Shown one piece after another: positions 1-9,629 of a stretch of DNA of 64,000 nt; within the stretch, counting starts at the first letter, position 1, and every line of letters begins with the position of its first letter. Location of the stretch: contig CACONQ010000003.1 of NCBI GenBank assembly GCA_902628635.1, positions 94,320 to 158,319 of the forward strand. Reading direction: 5' to 3'. Origin of the DNA: an uncultured Pelagibacteraceae bacterium. Its GTDB lineage: Bacteria; Pseudomonadota; Alphaproteobacteria; Pelagibacterales; Pelagibacteraceae. A model generated the notes under the pieces. It was not told the origin of the DNA and did not search any database. It was given only the letters and a program-made list of their open reading frames with translations. Position numbers and translations under genes: made by a program.

Positions 1-330
1 AAATTTGCCTATTTCCTTAGCAACATAAAAAACCTGAGATAAATCAGCTGCGTTACTATTTTTCTTTGTAGGAGTACCTACACAAATAAAAATGACTTGG
101 GAGTTTTTAATAGCTTCTGATAAATTTGTGGTAAAACTTAATCTGCCAGATTTATAGTTTTTTTTTACTAATTCACTTAATCCAGGTTCATATATAGGAA
201 TAATACCTTTTTTTAGTTTATTAATCTTAAAAATATCTTTATCTACACAAACAACATCATTTCCAAGATCAGCAAAACAAACACCACTAACTAAACCAAC
301 ATATCCAGTTCCTATCATACACAGTTTCAT
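1..330 (-). CDS. UDP-glucose/GDP-mannose 6-dehydrogenase, N-terminal part (cut by window edge)
   Basis: The reading frame starts with ATG at 330 (reverse strand) and runs off the left edge, so only about 110 N-terminal residues are visible. They begin MKLCMIGTGYVGLVSGVCFA, the Rossmann GxGYVGL nucleotide-binding motif of the UDP-glucose/GDP-mannose dehydrogenase family, followed by VVCVDKD and later IFICVGTPT, which is also typical. The family oxidises a nucleotide sugar to the uronic acid with NAD+. The start codon overlaps the stop of galU by the four bases ATGA, so the two are translationally coupled, and galU would supply UDP-glucose as substrate. UDP-glucose dehydrogenase is the likeliest member, but the substrate cannot be settled from this fragment. 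Confidence 0.85.
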   Translation of the reverse strand, partial: MKLCMIGTGYVGLVSGVCFADLGNDVVCVDKDIFKINKLKKGIIPIYEPGLSELVKKNYKSGRLSFTTNLSEAIKNSQVIFICVGTPTKKNSNAADLSQVFYVAKEIGKF

Positions 331-1142
331 AATTTAGAAATTTCCATTGATGATTTAATATAGCCTTTCATAGTCCCACAGTCTAAATATTTGCCTGAAA
401 AATTATGGCCTATAATTTTATGTCCACTCTCAATTAATCTTTTGATCGAGTCTGTTATATGAATCTCTCCACCCTTACCTTTCTTTTGATTATTAAGTTT
501 TTTAAAAATATCTTTACTTAAAATATATCTTCCAATCACTGCAGAATTAGAGGGTGCATATTTAATTTCTGGTTTTTCAACTACATCTTTTATAAAAAAA
601 TTATTTTTATTTATTTTTTTTTCTTTGGAATAAATACCCCATCTTTTAACAGTGTTTCTTTTAACGTTCATACTTGCCATTACAGAACAATTGTATTTCT
701 TATGAACTAAAATCATATCTTTAGAACAATTTCTTTTAATAATTAAATCATCAGGTAAAAGCATCAAAAAAAATTTATCCTTAATAAATTTTTTTGTTTT
801 CAAAACTGCATCACCTGTTCCCATAGGTTTATTTTGATAAACAAATTTTATCATTTTTTTAAATTTTTTGATTTTTTCATATTCATATTTGATTCTTTTA
901 TCTTTTTTAGTTTTTATAATTTTTTTGTAAAAGCTATCATTATAAAAATATTTCTTTATTAATTGTTTTTTTTTTGAAATTATAAAAATTATTTCTTTAA
1001 TCCCTGCTTCGATACATTCATCTAATATATATTCAATACCAGGTTTGCCATTAATAGGGAGAAGTTCTTTTGCAAAAATACTAGTTAGTGGCAAAAGTCT
1101 TGTTCCTTGTCCAGCTAGTGGTATGATGGCTTGTTTAATCAT
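327..1142 (-). CDS. galU: UTP-glucose-1-phosphate uridylyltransferase
   Basis: The 271-residue protein makes UDP-glucose from UTP and glucose 1-phosphate in the cytoplasm. It opens with IIPLAGQGTRLLPLT, the nucleotidyltransferase signature, followed by KELLPINGKPGIEYILDE, where the lysine and GKP segment bind the sugar phosphate. PDDLI (around residue 130) is the metal-binding region, VVEKP follows, and GKYLDCGTMKGYIKS near the end is the usual GalU C-terminal motif (family form: YDCGSKLGY). It is slightly shorter than the usual 290 residues. It lies directly upstream of a nucleotide-sugar dehydrogenase with a 4-bp overlap, suggesting a UDP-glucuronate supply pair for surface polysaccharide. 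Confidence is high. Confidence 0.92.
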   Translation of the reverse strand: MIKQAIIPLAGQGTRLLPLTSIFAKELLPINGKPGIEYILDECIEAGIKEIIFIISKKKQLIKKYFYNDSFYKKIIKTKKDKRIKYEYEKIKKFKKMIKFVYQNKPMGTGDAVLKTKKFIKDKFFLMLLPDDLIIKRNCSKDMILVHKKYNCSVMASMNVKRNTVKRWGIYSKEKKINKNNFFIKDVVEKPEIKYAPSNSAVIGRYILSKDIFKKLNNQKKGKGGEIHITDSIKRLIESGHKIIGHNFSGKYLDCGTMKGYIKSSMEISKL

Positions 1143-1174
1143 TAATAATTATTTTAAAATATGAACTATCATAA

Positions 1175-1984
1175 ATGATAATATTTAAAAGCATAAATAC
1201 ACTTATAAAAGAAGTTAATTTTAAGGCAAATATTGGTTTTGTTCCTACAATGGGTTCTTTACATAAAGGTCATGTTTCTTTGATTAATACATGCAAAAAA
1301 AAATGCAAAAAAACAATCGTGTCTATTTTTGTAAACCCATCTCAATTTAATAATAAAAATGATTATAAAAGTTATCCAAGAAATATTCATAATGATCTTT
1401 TAATTCTTAAAAGATTAAAAGTTGATTATGTGCTTATACCGTCAATAAAGAATATGTTTAAAACAAAAAAAGAAATGAAAATTCCAATTCTTAATAAATA
1501 TAAGGTTTTATGTGCTAAATTTAGACCGGGTCATTTTGAGGGCGTTTTGGGTATAATTAATAAATTTTTAAAAAAAATTAGATCAAAATATATTTTTTTG
1601 GGAGAAAAAGATTTTCAACAAGCTTACCTAATAAAAAATTTCATTAAAAGAAAATTTAAGACAAAAGTTTATATTTGTGAAACAGTTAGGAGTAAATATG
1701 AACTGCCCTTTTCATCAAGAAATGTACGTTTAAATAAAGAAGATTTATTAAAAGCATCTAAAGTATCTCAAGCAATTAAAAAACTATTTTTTTTAATTAA
1801 AAAAAATTTTAAGAATAAAGATAAAATAACCGAAATTAAAAAATTTATAAAAAGTAATAATATAAATTTACAATATTTAGAGATACGAAATAAAAATAAT
1901 CTTTCTACTAATTTCAACCAAAATAATTTTAAAATATTTGTTGCATTTTTTATTAAAAAAATAAGATTGATTGATAATGTCTAA
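1175..1984 (+). CDS. panC: Pantothenate synthetase (pantoate-beta-alanine ligase)
   Basis: The protein (269 aa) condenses pantoate and beta-alanine with ATP, the last step of pantothenate synthesis. GFVPTMGSLHKGHVSLI near the N-terminus holds the HxGH nucleotide-binding motif, IFVNPSQF is the pantoate-binding strand, and FLGEKDFQQ is the conserved GEKD block. The second nucleotide-binding segment, usually GLAMSSRN, reads ELPFSSRN: SSRN is kept but the preceding residues diverge. It is divergent from galU with only 32 bp between the starts, so the two promoters must be packed together. No panB is visible nearby. The gene ends 2 bp before the convergent mgtE stop. Confidence 0.92.
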   Translation: MIIFKSINTLIKEVNFKANIGFVPTMGSLHKGHVSLINTCKKKCKKTIVSIFVNPSQFNNKNDYKSYPRNIHNDLLILKRLKVDYVLIPSIKNMFKTKKEMKIPILNKYKVLCAKFRPGHFEGVLGIINKFLKKIRSKYIFLGEKDFQQAYLIKNFIKRKFKTKVYICETVRSKYELPFSSRNVRLNKEDLLKASKVSQAIKKLFFLIKKNFKNKDKITEIKKFIKSNNINLQYLEIRNKNNLSTNFNQNNFKIFVAFFIKKIRLIDNV

Positions 1985-1986
1985 TT

Positions 1987-3363
1987 TTAATAAAAGAAAT
2001 ATGCACCAATACCTAGAAAAGAGAGAAAACCTATAACATCAGTTATTGTAGTAACAAAAACACTTGATGCTATTGCTGGGTCTATATTGAATCTTTTTAA
2101 AGAAATCGGTACAAGGATACCAAATAAACCAGCTACTATCATATTTAGTACCATAGAAATTGAAATTATAAGTGATAATTGAATATCATTAAACCAAAGC
2201 TGAACAATAATTGCACTAATTATAGCAAAAATAATTCCATTTAGAATTCCTATTGAAAATTCTTTAACAATATTTTGTGTAAAATTATTTTTAGTTAATT
2301 CATTAGTTGCAATTGTTCTAATTGTGACCGCAAGTGTTTGCATTCCAGCATTGCCACCCATAGATGCAACTATTGGCATTAAAAACGCTAATGCAACCAT
2401 TTGTTCAATTGTTGCCCCAAAAATACTTATAACCCATGTAGCTAAGAAAGCAGTAAATAGATTTAATAAAAGCCAATTAAATCTTCTTTTTGTTTTTTTA
2501 AAAACGCCGTCAGTAATTTCTTCGTCACCAACCCCTGCTAAACGTAGAGCATCCTCTTCTGCTTCCTCTTTTAACACGGTAAGAACATCATCGCTTGTTA
2601 TCATTCCAACCAACTTATTATTTTTATCTACAACACATGCTGAGTTAAGATTATAATTTTCAAATAAATGACCAACTTCTTCTCTGTCCATATCAACAGG
2701 TATTGATAATTGTGACTCATTCATAATCGTAATCATTTTAGTGTCTCTTGAGGTTCTTAATACTTTTGATGATGGAACTGTACCAATCGGCTGAAATTCG
2801 TTATCAACCACAAAGATTTCTAGAAATTCTTCTGGTAGATCTTTATTCTCTCGTAAATAATCAATTGTTTGTCCAACAGACCAATTACTTGGTATTGCCG
2901 TAAATTCTCTTTGCATTATTCTAGCGGCAGAGTCCTCTGGGTAACTTAAACTCTCAAGAAGAACAAACCGGTCCTTTGGTGGAAGTGATCTCAAAATATC
3001 ATTTTTATTTTCTTCACTTAAATTTTCGATAATTTTTATTGAGTCATCAGATTCTAAATTTTTTAAGATATAAACAATGGAGTCTTTTGAAAGGTACTTT
3101 ATTATTTCTGTTTGAACTGCCTCATTAAGTTCAACAAATACCTGAGGGTCAATTTTAAAGTTATTTAATTTAATTAAATTTTCTCTATCAGACTCATTTA
3201 AATGCTCAATAATATCAGCTGTATCAGATGGGTGCATTTCTCTAAAAGAATTTGATATAAATTCTGCATCGTTGCTCGCGATTTTATCAGTTACTACTTT
3301 AATAAATTCTTTATTAAATTCGAAATTAACTTTTTTATCTTTTATTTTTTTTACTAAAGTCAT
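1987..3363 (-). CDS. mgtE: MgtE-type magnesium transporter
   Basis: This is a full-length (458 aa) inner-membrane magnesium channel. The N-terminal acidic helical MgtE_N domain covers roughly residues 25-140 and includes MHPSDTADIIEHL and LPPKDRFVLLESL. A CBS pair follows (about 150-265), including LVGMITSDDVLTVL. The membrane part begins with RFNWLLLNLFTAFLATW near residue 293 and contains MPIVASMGGNAGMQTLAV, the conserved loop of the family pore, and a last helix ending at the C-terminus. The MgtE_N and CBS domains act as the magnesium sensor in characterised members. It is divergent from lipB with a 61-bp spacer. Confidence 0.95.
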   Translation of the reverse strand: MTLVKKIKDKKVNFEFNKEFIKVVTDKIASNDAEFISNSFREMHPSDTADIIEHLNESDRENLIKLNNFKIDPQVFVELNEAVQTEIIKYLSKDSIVYILKNLESDDSIKIIENLSEENKNDILRSLPPKDRFVLLESLSYPEDSAARIMQREFTAIPSNWSVGQTIDYLRENKDLPEEFLEIFVVDNEFQPIGTVPSSKVLRTSRDTKMITIMNESQLSIPVDMDREEVGHLFENYNLNSACVVDKNNKLVGMITSDDVLTVLKEEAEEDALRLAGVGDEEITDGVFKKTKRRFNWLLLNLFTAFLATWVISIFGATIEQMVALAFLMPIVASMGGNAGMQTLAVTIRTIATNELTKNNFTQNIVKEFSIGILNGIIFAIISAIIVQLWFNDIQLSLIISISMVLNMIVAGLFGILVPISLKRFNIDPAIASSVFVTTITDVIGFLSFLGIGAYFFY

Positions 3364-3424
3364 AAATTCATCTCATAATTTATAAGCACTATTAATACAT
3401 AATAAATATAATACAATTTAATAA

Positions 3425-4039
3425 ATGAATATTGAGATTAAAATATCCAAAAAACCAGTAGATTATAAGAAAGCTGTAACTTTTATGGAAAAAAGATTAG
3501 ATAAAATAAGAGAAGGTAAAGCGAGAGAATTGATTTGGATTTTAGAACACAATGACATTTATACAGCTGGTTCTAGATCAAAAAAAAGTGAAATTTTAAA
3601 TAAAAAAATAAAGGTCATAAAAACTAATCGTGGAGGTAAAATTACATGGCATGGTAAAGGACAACTAATTTGTTACTTTGTTATAAATTTAAATAAAAGA
3701 AATAAAGATATTAGAAAATTTATTACAAATATAGAAAAGTCAATAATCAATACCTTAAAAGAATTTAAAATAAAAAGTTTTTCAGACAGGCAAGATATTG
3801 GTATATGGATTAAAATTGAGGGAAATATAAAAAAAATAGCTGCAATTGGTATTAGAGTCAAAAAATGGATTGCTTATCATGGATTTTCAATAAATATCAA
3901 TAATGATTTAAAAAAATATAATAAAATCATTCCATGTGGAATAAAAAACAAAGCAGTAACTAATCTTGAAAGTATAAAAAAAAATAAATATGCTAATTTA
4001 AAGAAAGTTTTGTTAAATAACCTAATTAAAAATCTTTAA
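3425..4039 (+). CDS. lipB: Octanoyltransferase
   Basis: LipB moves an octanoyl group from acyl carrier protein to lipoyl domains, the first step of lipoate assembly. The RGGKITWHGKGQ motif lies at residues 69-80. The catalytic pair of the family is visible: Lys137 in KKIAAIGIR and Cys171 in IIPCGI. The length, 204 aa, is normal. The start ATG at 3425 follows a 61-bp spacer shared with mgtE. Its 3' end overlaps the convergent pseudouridine synthase gene by 14 bp. No lipA is seen in the window. Confidence 0.93.
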   Translation: MNIEIKISKKPVDYKKAVTFMEKRLDKIREGKARELIWILEHNDIYTAGSRSKKSEILNKKIKVIKTNRGGKITWHGKGQLICYFVINLNKRNKDIRKFITNIEKSIINTLKEFKIKSFSDRQDIGIWIKIEGNIKKIAAIGIRVKKWIAYHGFSININNDLKKYNKIIPCGIKNKAVTNLESIKKNKYANLKKVLLNNLIKNL

Positions 4040-4934
4040 ACTGCAATCTTTTAACTTTTAAAAGTTTTTTAAAATATTCTGGAAGTAAAGCTGTGTATTT
4101 ATATTTTTTGTTATTTATCATAAATTTTAGCTGATAAGAGTGAAGCATTAAATTTTTGTTTATTGATTTAAGATTGGGTAAAAAATATTTATTATCGCCA
4201 AATATAGGATTTCCTATTTCAAGCAACTGTTTTCTCAATTGGTGTTTTCTACCTGTAATAGGTTTCATTTCGATTAAAGATGATATTGAATTTTTATCTA
4301 AAACTTTAAAATAAGTTTTAGCTTTTTCAATAATTTTTTTTCCATTTTCATATCTAATCAGATTACTATCTAAAGATCCTTTTGTTTTGTCAATTTCACC
4401 ATGACAAATTGCTAAATAGGTTTTATGCACTTTTCTAAGTCGAAATAGGGTTGTAAGTAATTGAGCATAAGATCTATTTTTAGCAATCAAGAAAATGCCT
4501 GAGGTATCCTTGTCTAACCTATGTACTGTATAGGGTTTACTATTTTGAAAAATTTCACTTTTAGCGAAAATATCTATTAGATTTTTTCTAGATTTAGTTC
4601 CACCTTGTACTGAAATCCCGGCCTCTTTATTTACAACTATAAAATTTTCATTATTGTCTATTATCTGTTTTTCATTAGATTTTATTACATCAGATGAGGG
4701 TAAAAACTTTACCTTATTTTTAATTGAGTCCTTAATATTTAAATGAAAAATCTCTATTAAATCTTTATATTTAACTTTAAATGAGCTTTTGACTTTTTTA
4801 TGGTTAACTTTAATTTTTCCTTTTCTTAAATTTTTTTCTAATAAACTTTGAGGTATTTTTTTAAAGTTATTTCGAACCCATCTATCTATTCGACAATTAT
4901 CATATGATTTTTCCACATGAAAAGTTTTTTTCAT
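4026..4934 (-). CDS. Ribosomal large-subunit pseudouridine synthase, RluC/RluD type
   Basis: The protein has an N-terminal S4 RNA-binding domain (DNCRIDRWVR to KVKYKDLIEI) and a catalytic domain with the RluA-family motif HRLDKDTSG, whose aspartate is the nucleophile. Later come KTYLAICHG and ITGRKHQLRKQL, also characteristic. It isomerises uridines in 23S rRNA; RluC is the commoner call for this S4-containing architecture next to rplQ, but RluD cannot be excluded. A TTG at 4949 would overlap the rplQ stop (TTGA) and add five residues; I prefer the ATG at 4934. It sits at the end of the ribosomal block, overlapping lipB tail to tail. Confidence 0.85.
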   Translation of the reverse strand: MKKTFHVEKSYDNCRIDRWVRNNFKKIPQSLLEKNLRKGKIKVNHKKVKSSFKVKYKDLIEIFHLNIKDSIKNKVKFLPSSDVIKSNEKQIIDNNENFIVVNKEAGISVQGGTKSRKNLIDIFAKSEIFQNSKPYTVHRLDKDTSGIFLIAKNRSYAQLLTTLFRLRKVHKTYLAICHGEIDKTKGSLDSNLIRYENGKKIIEKAKTYFKVLDKNSISSLIEMKPITGRKHQLRKQLLEIGNPIFGDNKYFLPNLKSINKNLMLHSYQLKFMINNKKYKYTALLPEYFKKLLKVKRLQFKDF

Positions 4935-4945
4935 TTGGTAATTCT

Positions 4946-5407
4946 TCAAGCTGATGATTTTTTCTTATCTACTTTGTCTTCTTTTGGGGTTGTTTTTTTT
5001 GTTTCTTTGCTTGTATCTTTCTTTTTTACATCCACTTTTTTTGCTTGGATATCTCTATCTACAAATTCAATTACAGCCATTGGTGCATTATCTCCATATC
5101 TAAATCCAGCTTTAACGATCCTAGTATATCCACCTGAACGTTTTTCATATCTTTTAGATAAAGTTTTAATGACCTTATTAGCTGATTTTGTATCTTGAAG
5201 TTTTGAAAACAAAGTTTTCGTATTGTGCAAACTTTCTTTTTTTCCAAGAGTAATAATTTTATCTGCTTGTGGTTTTAAAACTTTTGCCTTGGGTAAAGTG
5301 GTAGTTATTTGTTCGTATTTAATAAGAGAATTAAGCATATTTTTAATTAGTGCTTTTCTATGTTCTGATGTTCTATTAAGCTTTTTATAACCAAACTTGT
5401 GTCTCAT
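4946..5407 (-). CDS. rplQ: 50S ribosomal protein L17
   Basis: [20 protein letters not shown] is the invariant L17 start, and the globular domain ends near [14 protein letters not shown]. It lines the exit-tunnel region of the large subunit. After about residue 118 there is a Lys/Asp/Ser-rich, low-complexity tail of some 35 residues, making it longer (153 aa) than the usual 120 or so. It is the last ribosomal protein gene of the alpha cluster and its start abuts the rpoA stop. Confidence 0.96.
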   Translation of the reverse strand: MRHKFGYKKLNRTSEHRKALIKNMLNSLIKYEQITTTLPKAKVLKPQADKIITLGKKESLHNTKTLFSKLQDTKSANKVIKTLSKRYEKRSGGYTRIVKAGFRYGDNAPMAVIEFVDRDIQAKKVDVKKKDTSKETKKTTPKEDKVDKKKSSA

Positions 5408-6435
5408 TAAATGGCTTCCTCTAATTTCTTAGATAATTCAGCTATATTATCTGGAGGCCAGTTTGGTATTTCCATACCTAAATATAATGACATACCTGTC
5501 AAAACCTCTTTAATTTCATTTAAAGATTTTCTTCCAAAATTTGGAGTTCTCAACATCTCTCCTTCTGATTTTTGAACTAAATCTCCGATATAAATAATAT
5601 TATCATTTTTTAAACAATTCATAGATCTGACAGATAGCTCAAGTTCGTCTACTTTTCTTAATAAATTTTTATTAAACTCAGGCTCAGAAGGTTGTTCTTT
5701 CATCACGACTTCTTTTGGTTCATCAAAATTTACAAACATACCTAATTGATCTTGGAATATTCTAGCAGCATAAGCCACGGCATCTTCGGCTGAAATTGAC
5801 CCGTTAGTTTCCACTTCCATTGTCAACTTATCGTAATCAAGTGCCTTACCTTCTCTTGCGGTGCTTACTGAATAAGAAACTTTTTTGACCGGACTAAATA
5901 ATGAGTCAATTGGTATTAACCCTAAAGGTGGTTCCTCTGGTTTGTTTAGGTCAGCAGATACATATCCTTTACCAGTACCAACATTCATCTCCATATGAAA
6001 GTTTGTATTTTCATCAAGATTACAAATAACTAAATTTGGGTTAAGAATTTCTATATCTGTCACAGGCGTAATATCAGATGCTTTAATCTCGCCTGGTCCT
6101 TTGGCATCTAAAATTAATTTTTTTGTTCCCTCCGATGAACTTTTAAGAGCTAGTGATTTTACATTTAAAACTATATCTGTAACATCTTCTCTAACACCTT
6201 TTATTGAAGTAAATTCATGTAATACTCCATCAATTTGTATCGACGTAACAGCAGCACCTCTTATAGATGATAATAAAACTCTTCTAAGAGAATTTCCCAA
6301 CGTAAGCCCATAACCCTTTTCCAAAGGTTCAGCCGTAATTTTTGCAATTGTTTTGTCGTCACTTAATTTTACATCTAGTTTTGCTGGTTTAATAAGTGAT
6401 TTCCAATTTTTTACATTTATTTCAAGATTATCCAT
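5407..6435 (-). CDS. rpoA: RNA polymerase alpha subunit
   Basis: The 342-aa protein is the assembly scaffold of RNA polymerase. The N-terminal domain carries [20 protein letters not shown], the dimerisation and beta-binding helix. The C-terminal domain, beginning about residue 268, has [16 protein letters not shown] and [16 protein letters not shown], the helix-hairpin-helix region that contacts UP-element DNA and activators. Length and order (rpsM-rpsK-rpoA-rplQ) are the usual alpha operon. It overlaps rplQ by one base and abuts rpsK. Confidence 0.98.
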   Translation of the reverse strand: MDNLEINVKNWKSLIKPAKLDVKLSDDKTIAKITAEPLEKGYGLTLGNSLRRVLLSSIRGAAVTSIQIDGVLHEFTSIKGVREDVTDIVLNVKSLALKSSSEGTKKLILDAKGPGEIKASDITPVTDIEILNPNLVICNLDENTNFHMEMNVGTGKGYVSADLNKPEEPPLGLIPIDSLFSPVKKVSYSVSTAREGKALDYDKLTMEVETNGSISAEDAVAYAARIFQDQLGMFVNFDEPKEVVMKEQPSEPEFNKNLLRKVDELELSVRSMNCLKNDNIIYIGDLVQKSEGEMLRTPNFGRKSLNEIKEVLTGMSLYLGMEIPNWPPDNIAELSKKLEEAI

Positions 6436-6882
6436 TTACACTCTCCTTTTTTTAGGTGGCCTAGTACCATTGTGTGGTAGTGGCGTTGTATCTTTAATTG
6501 ATAATATTTTAAATCCTCTGGCTTGTAATGCTCTCAATGCTGTTTCTCTGCCAGAACCAGGACCTTTAATTTCTACTGTTAAAGTTTTCATTCCATACTC
6601 TAAAGCTTTAGCGGCCGCAGCATCAGCAGCAACCTGAGCTGCATAAGGTGTTGATTTTCTAGATCCTTTAAATCCTTTTTGACCTGCAGATGCCCAAGAA
6701 ATTACATTTCCATTAGTATCAGCAATAGAAATTATAGTATTATTGAAAGTTGATAAAACAAAGGCAGTACCATTAAGAATATTTTTTTTTACTTTTTTCT
6801 TCTTTGAATATGAACTTTTTTTTACTGACTTTTCCTCTTTAGACTCAGTTGCTTGGGTTTTTTCATTTTTTTTTGTATTCAT
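6436..6882 (-). CDS. rpsK: 30S ribosomal protein S11
   Basis: S11 forms part of the platform of the small subunit near the mRNA exit. The core runs from [20 protein letters not shown] to the conserved basic end [15 protein letters not shown]. It has about 35 extra N-terminal residues rich in Lys, Glu and Ser before the conserved core (148 aa against about 129 in typical homologues). The ATG at 6882 is four bases after the rpsM stop and no later in-frame ATG fits the family, so the extension is probably real. Confidence 0.96.
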   Translation of the reverse strand: MNTKKNEKTQATESKEEKSVKKSSYSKKKKVKKNILNGTAFVLSTFNNTIISIADTNGNVISWASAGQKGFKGSRKSTPYAAQVAADAAAAKALEYGMKTLTVEIKGPGSGRETALRALQARGFKILSIKDTTPLPHNGTRPPKKRRV

Positions 6883-6886
6883 TTTG

Positions 6887-7270
6887 TTATTTCTTTAAAG
6901 GTGTAAGTTTTTTACCTGCTATAGCGATAGCTTTTCCTTTTCTTGTTCTTGCATTGCATCTAGTCCTCTGACCTCTTACCGGTAATTTTTTTCTATGTCT
7001 AGACCCTCTATAGCAAGCCAAATCAATTAATCTTTTTATATTTAATGAAAGTTCTCTCCTTAAATCACCCTCTACAGTGAAATTCTTATCAATGTACTCT
7101 CTGATTTTTAAAATTTGATCATCTGTAAGCTCGTTTACTCTTTTCGATTTAGGTATATCTAATTGTTTACATATTTGTTTTGAAAACTTTTGTCCAATAC
7201 CATGAATATAGGTAAGTCCAACTTGAACAATCTTATTTTGTGGTATATTTACACCTGCAATACGAGCCAT
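6887..7270 (-). CDS. rpsM: 30S ribosomal protein S13
   Basis: [20 protein letters not shown] and [11 protein letters not shown] are the S13 N-terminal signatures, and the tail holds the [15 protein letters not shown] segment that reaches toward tRNA in the P site. The protein contacts helix 42 of 16S rRNA and the inter-subunit bridge to 23S rRNA. It has 127 aa. A 55-bp gap separates it from adk upstream; no rpmJ is present there. Confidence 0.97.
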   Translation of the reverse strand: MARIAGVNIPQNKIVQVGLTYIHGIGQKFSKQICKQLDIPKSKRVNELTDDQILKIREYIDKNFTVEGDLRRELSLNIKRLIDLACYRGSRHRKKLPVRGQRTRCNARTRKGKAIAIAGKKLTPLKK

Positions 7271-7325
7271 ATATCTAGAGATTAATTTTAGCCTTTATAT
7301 AAGAAGTTGTTTTAAAGTCAATGTC

Positions 7326-7889
7326 TTAAACATTAAGAATTCCCAGCATTTTTTCGCTTATTTGATTGATTTGTAGGTTTCCATCAATTTCATGAAATTC
7401 TTTCTTTGAAGAGTAATAATCTAAAACAGGTTTAGTTTTATCCATGTAAATATCATATCTTTTTAGGATAGTATAAGACTCGTCGTCTGATCTATTTTCT
7501 AAAATCTTTCTTTTCTCAATTCTCTTTATTATTGTTTCTTTTTTTACATTTAAAAAGAATATAAAATCTAGCTTTTGGTTCGATTTATTTAATAAATTTT
7601 CAAGATTTTTTGCTTGATTTACAGTTCTAGGATATCCATCAAAAATTAATTTATTTTTTTTTTCTTTATCAAAAATAATTTTTTCTAGTAATTTATTGAC
7701 TATTTCATCTTCAACAAATTTTCCTTCATTCATATGATTAATAATTTTCTTACCAATTTCTGTATCTTTTTTTATCTCATCTCTAAGCATATCGCCCGTT
7801 GAAATTTGAAAGCTTTTCAATTTTTCTACAAGATTTTTAGCTTGCGTTCCTTTTCCTGCACCCGGAGGTCCAAAAATAATAATGTTCAC
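7326..7889 (-). CDS. adk: Adenylate kinase (short form)
   Basis: Adenylate kinase interconverts ATP + AMP and 2 ADP. The P-loop GPPGAGKGTQ is at residues 7-16, STGDMLR binds AMP, and FDGYPRTVNQA is the conserved adenylate kinase motif. At 187 aa it lacks the long LID insertion and its zinc cysteines found in the 215-residue form, which is common in alphaproteobacteria. It lies between secY and rpsM, the standard spc-alpha junction, three bases from secY. Confidence 0.95.
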   Translation of the reverse strand: MNIIIFGPPGAGKGTQAKNLVEKLKSFQISTGDMLRDEIKKDTEIGKKIINHMNEGKFVEDEIVNKLLEKIIFDKEKKNKLIFDGYPRTVNQAKNLENLLNKSNQKLDFIFFLNVKKETIIKRIEKRKILENRSDDESYTILKRYDIYMDKTKPVLDYYSSKKEFHEIDGNLQINQISEKMLGILNV

Positions 7890-7892
7890 TTT

Positions 7893-9173
7893 TTACTTAC
7901 CAAATTTAGTTTTTTTAATTAAACTTTCGTATTGTGAGCTCATTAATCTAGTTTGAATTTGAGTCACTGTATCAATTGAAACAACCACAACAATCAATAT
8001 TGCAGTTCCACCTAAATAAAATGGTATTGGATAATTCGCAATCAAAAATTCTGGCAAAAGACAAACTGCTGTTAAGTATAATGCACCTATCGTAGTTAGT
8101 TTAGTTAATATATTATCTATGTAAATTGCAGTACTTTCTCCTGGACGTATACCAGGTACAAATCCTCCATATTTTCTTAAATTTTCAGCAGTTTCATTTG
8201 GATTAAAAACTATTGAAGTATAAAAAAAAGTAAAAAATATTATTCCAGATGCGTATAATAACATGTACAAAGGTTGTCCTTGCGTAAAGTAAGAGGAAAT
8301 GTTTAAAAATGTTTCATTATTTGAAATATTAAAATTTGAAAAAGTTACTGGTAACAATAACAAAGCTGATGCAAAAATAGCCGGAATAACACCCGCAGAA
8401 TTTATTTTTAATGGTAAGTGAGAAGAGTCACCACCATACATTTTATTACCCATTTGTCTTTTAGGATAATTAATTAAAATCTTTCTTAATGCCCTTTCCA
8501 TAAAGACTATGAACATTATAGTAGCTATAAGAACAACAAAAATTAGAAAAATTATAAAACCTGATAGAGCACCTGATTTACCTAGTTCAAAAGTTGTAAC
8601 TAAAGCTCTAGGTATCTCAGCTACAATTCCAGAAAAAATTATTAGTGATATACCGTTTCCAATACCTCTCTGTGTTATCTGTTCCCCCAACCACATTAAA
8701 AATACTGTTCCTGCAACAATTGTGGTTACTGTAGAAATTTTAAAAAACATGCCCGGATTAATGACTAAGTTTGCTGACGACTCTAAACCTACGGCTAGAC
8801 CATAGCCTTGAACTGTTGCTAATAAAACAGTTCCATATCTAGTAATTTGGGTAATTTTTCTTCTACCTATTTCACCTTGTGCCTTAAGATTTTTAAAATA
8901 ATCAGAAACACCTGTTAAAAGCTGAACAATAATTGATGATGATATATATGGCATTATACCTAGAGCAAATATAGCCATCCTACTTATTGCACCACCAGCA
9001 AAAACGTTAAACATCCCCAAAAGACCTTTTTGATTACCCTCCATAAGTGTTTGGAGTTGTTGAGGGTCTATTCCAGGTAAAGGGACAAATGTACCGAGTC
9101 TATAAATTGCTAGTATTAATAAAGTGAATAGTATTCTATTTCTTAAGTCGTTTGTTTGTTGACTTGAACTCAT
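7893..9173 (-). CDS. secY: Preprotein translocase subunit SecY
   Basis: SecY is the channel of the Sec translocon in the inner membrane. The 426-aa protein has about ten hydrophobic segments. Recognisable blocks include RLGTFVPLPGIDP after the first helix, NVFAGGAISRMAIFALGIMPYISSSI (given here only as its position, about residues 56-81), and the cytoplasmic loops that bind SecA and the ribosome. NPNETAENLRKYGGFVPGIR is a SecY signature. It sits between rplO and adk as in other spc operons. The partner secE is at 31813-32004. Confidence 0.97.
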   Translation of the reverse strand: MSSSQQTNDLRNRILFTLLILAIYRLGTFVPLPGIDPQQLQTLMEGNQKGLLGMFNVFAGGAISRMAIFALGIMPYISSSIIVQLLTGVSDYFKNLKAQGEIGRRKITQITRYGTVLLATVQGYGLAVGLESSANLVINPGMFFKISTVTTIVAGTVFLMWLGEQITQRGIGNGISLIIFSGIVAEIPRALVTTFELGKSGALSGFIIFLIFVVLIATIMFIVFMERALRKILINYPKRQMGNKMYGGDSSHLPLKINSAGVIPAIFASALLLLPVTFSNFNISNNETFLNISSYFTQGQPLYMLLYASGIIFFTFFYTSIVFNPNETAENLRKYGGFVPGIRPGESTAIYIDNILTKLTTIGALYLTAVCLLPEFLIANYPIPFYLGGTAILIVVVVSIDTVTQIQTRLMSSQYESLIKKTKFGK

Positions 9174-9176
9174 TAC

Positions 9177-9629
9177 TTATTTCTTAATTTTTAAAATACT
9201 ATCTGTTTTATCAAGTTTATCTTTGACGGATTTAGATATAAAATCTACTTCTAAAGTTATTTTGTCTTTAAGTTCTCCATTACCTAATATTTTTAATTTT
9301 AAACAATTATTGCTTATTAATTTTGCTTTTTTTAGCAAACTTAAGTTTATAGTTTCACTATTTTTTATTTTTTTTTTGTCCAAAAGTGATTGAATTTTTC
9401 CAATATTTATTTTTCCAACTTCTGCTGATTTAATTGGATTAAATCCTCTTTTAGGTAAACGTCTATACAAAGGCATTTGACCACCTTCAAAACTCTTAAT
9501 TGCTACCCCTCTTCTTGATTTTTGTCCTTTATGTCCACGGCCAGAGGTTTTACCTTTTCCTGAGCCAATACCTCTGCCTGGACGAATTTTTTTTGTCTTT
9601 AATTGAGTTGTTGAATTTAAATTTATCAT
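9177..9629 (-). CDS. rplO: 50S ribosomal protein L15
   Basis: L15 is an assembly protein of the large subunit. The glycine/lysine-rich N-terminal stretch is clear (RPGRGIGSGKGKTSGRGHKG), followed by FEGGQMPLYRRLPKRGF. It has 150 aa. The start overlaps the rpsE stop by one base. No rpmD (L30) lies between rpsE and this gene, where most bacteria have one. Confidence 0.96.
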   Translation of the reverse strand: MINLNSTTQLKTKKIRPGRGIGSGKGKTSGRGHKGQKSRRGVAIKSFEGGQMPLYRRLPKRGFNPIKSAEVGKINIGKIQSLLDKKKIKNSETINLSLLKKAKLISNNCLKLKILGNGELKDKITLEVDFISKSVKDKLDKTDSILKIKK

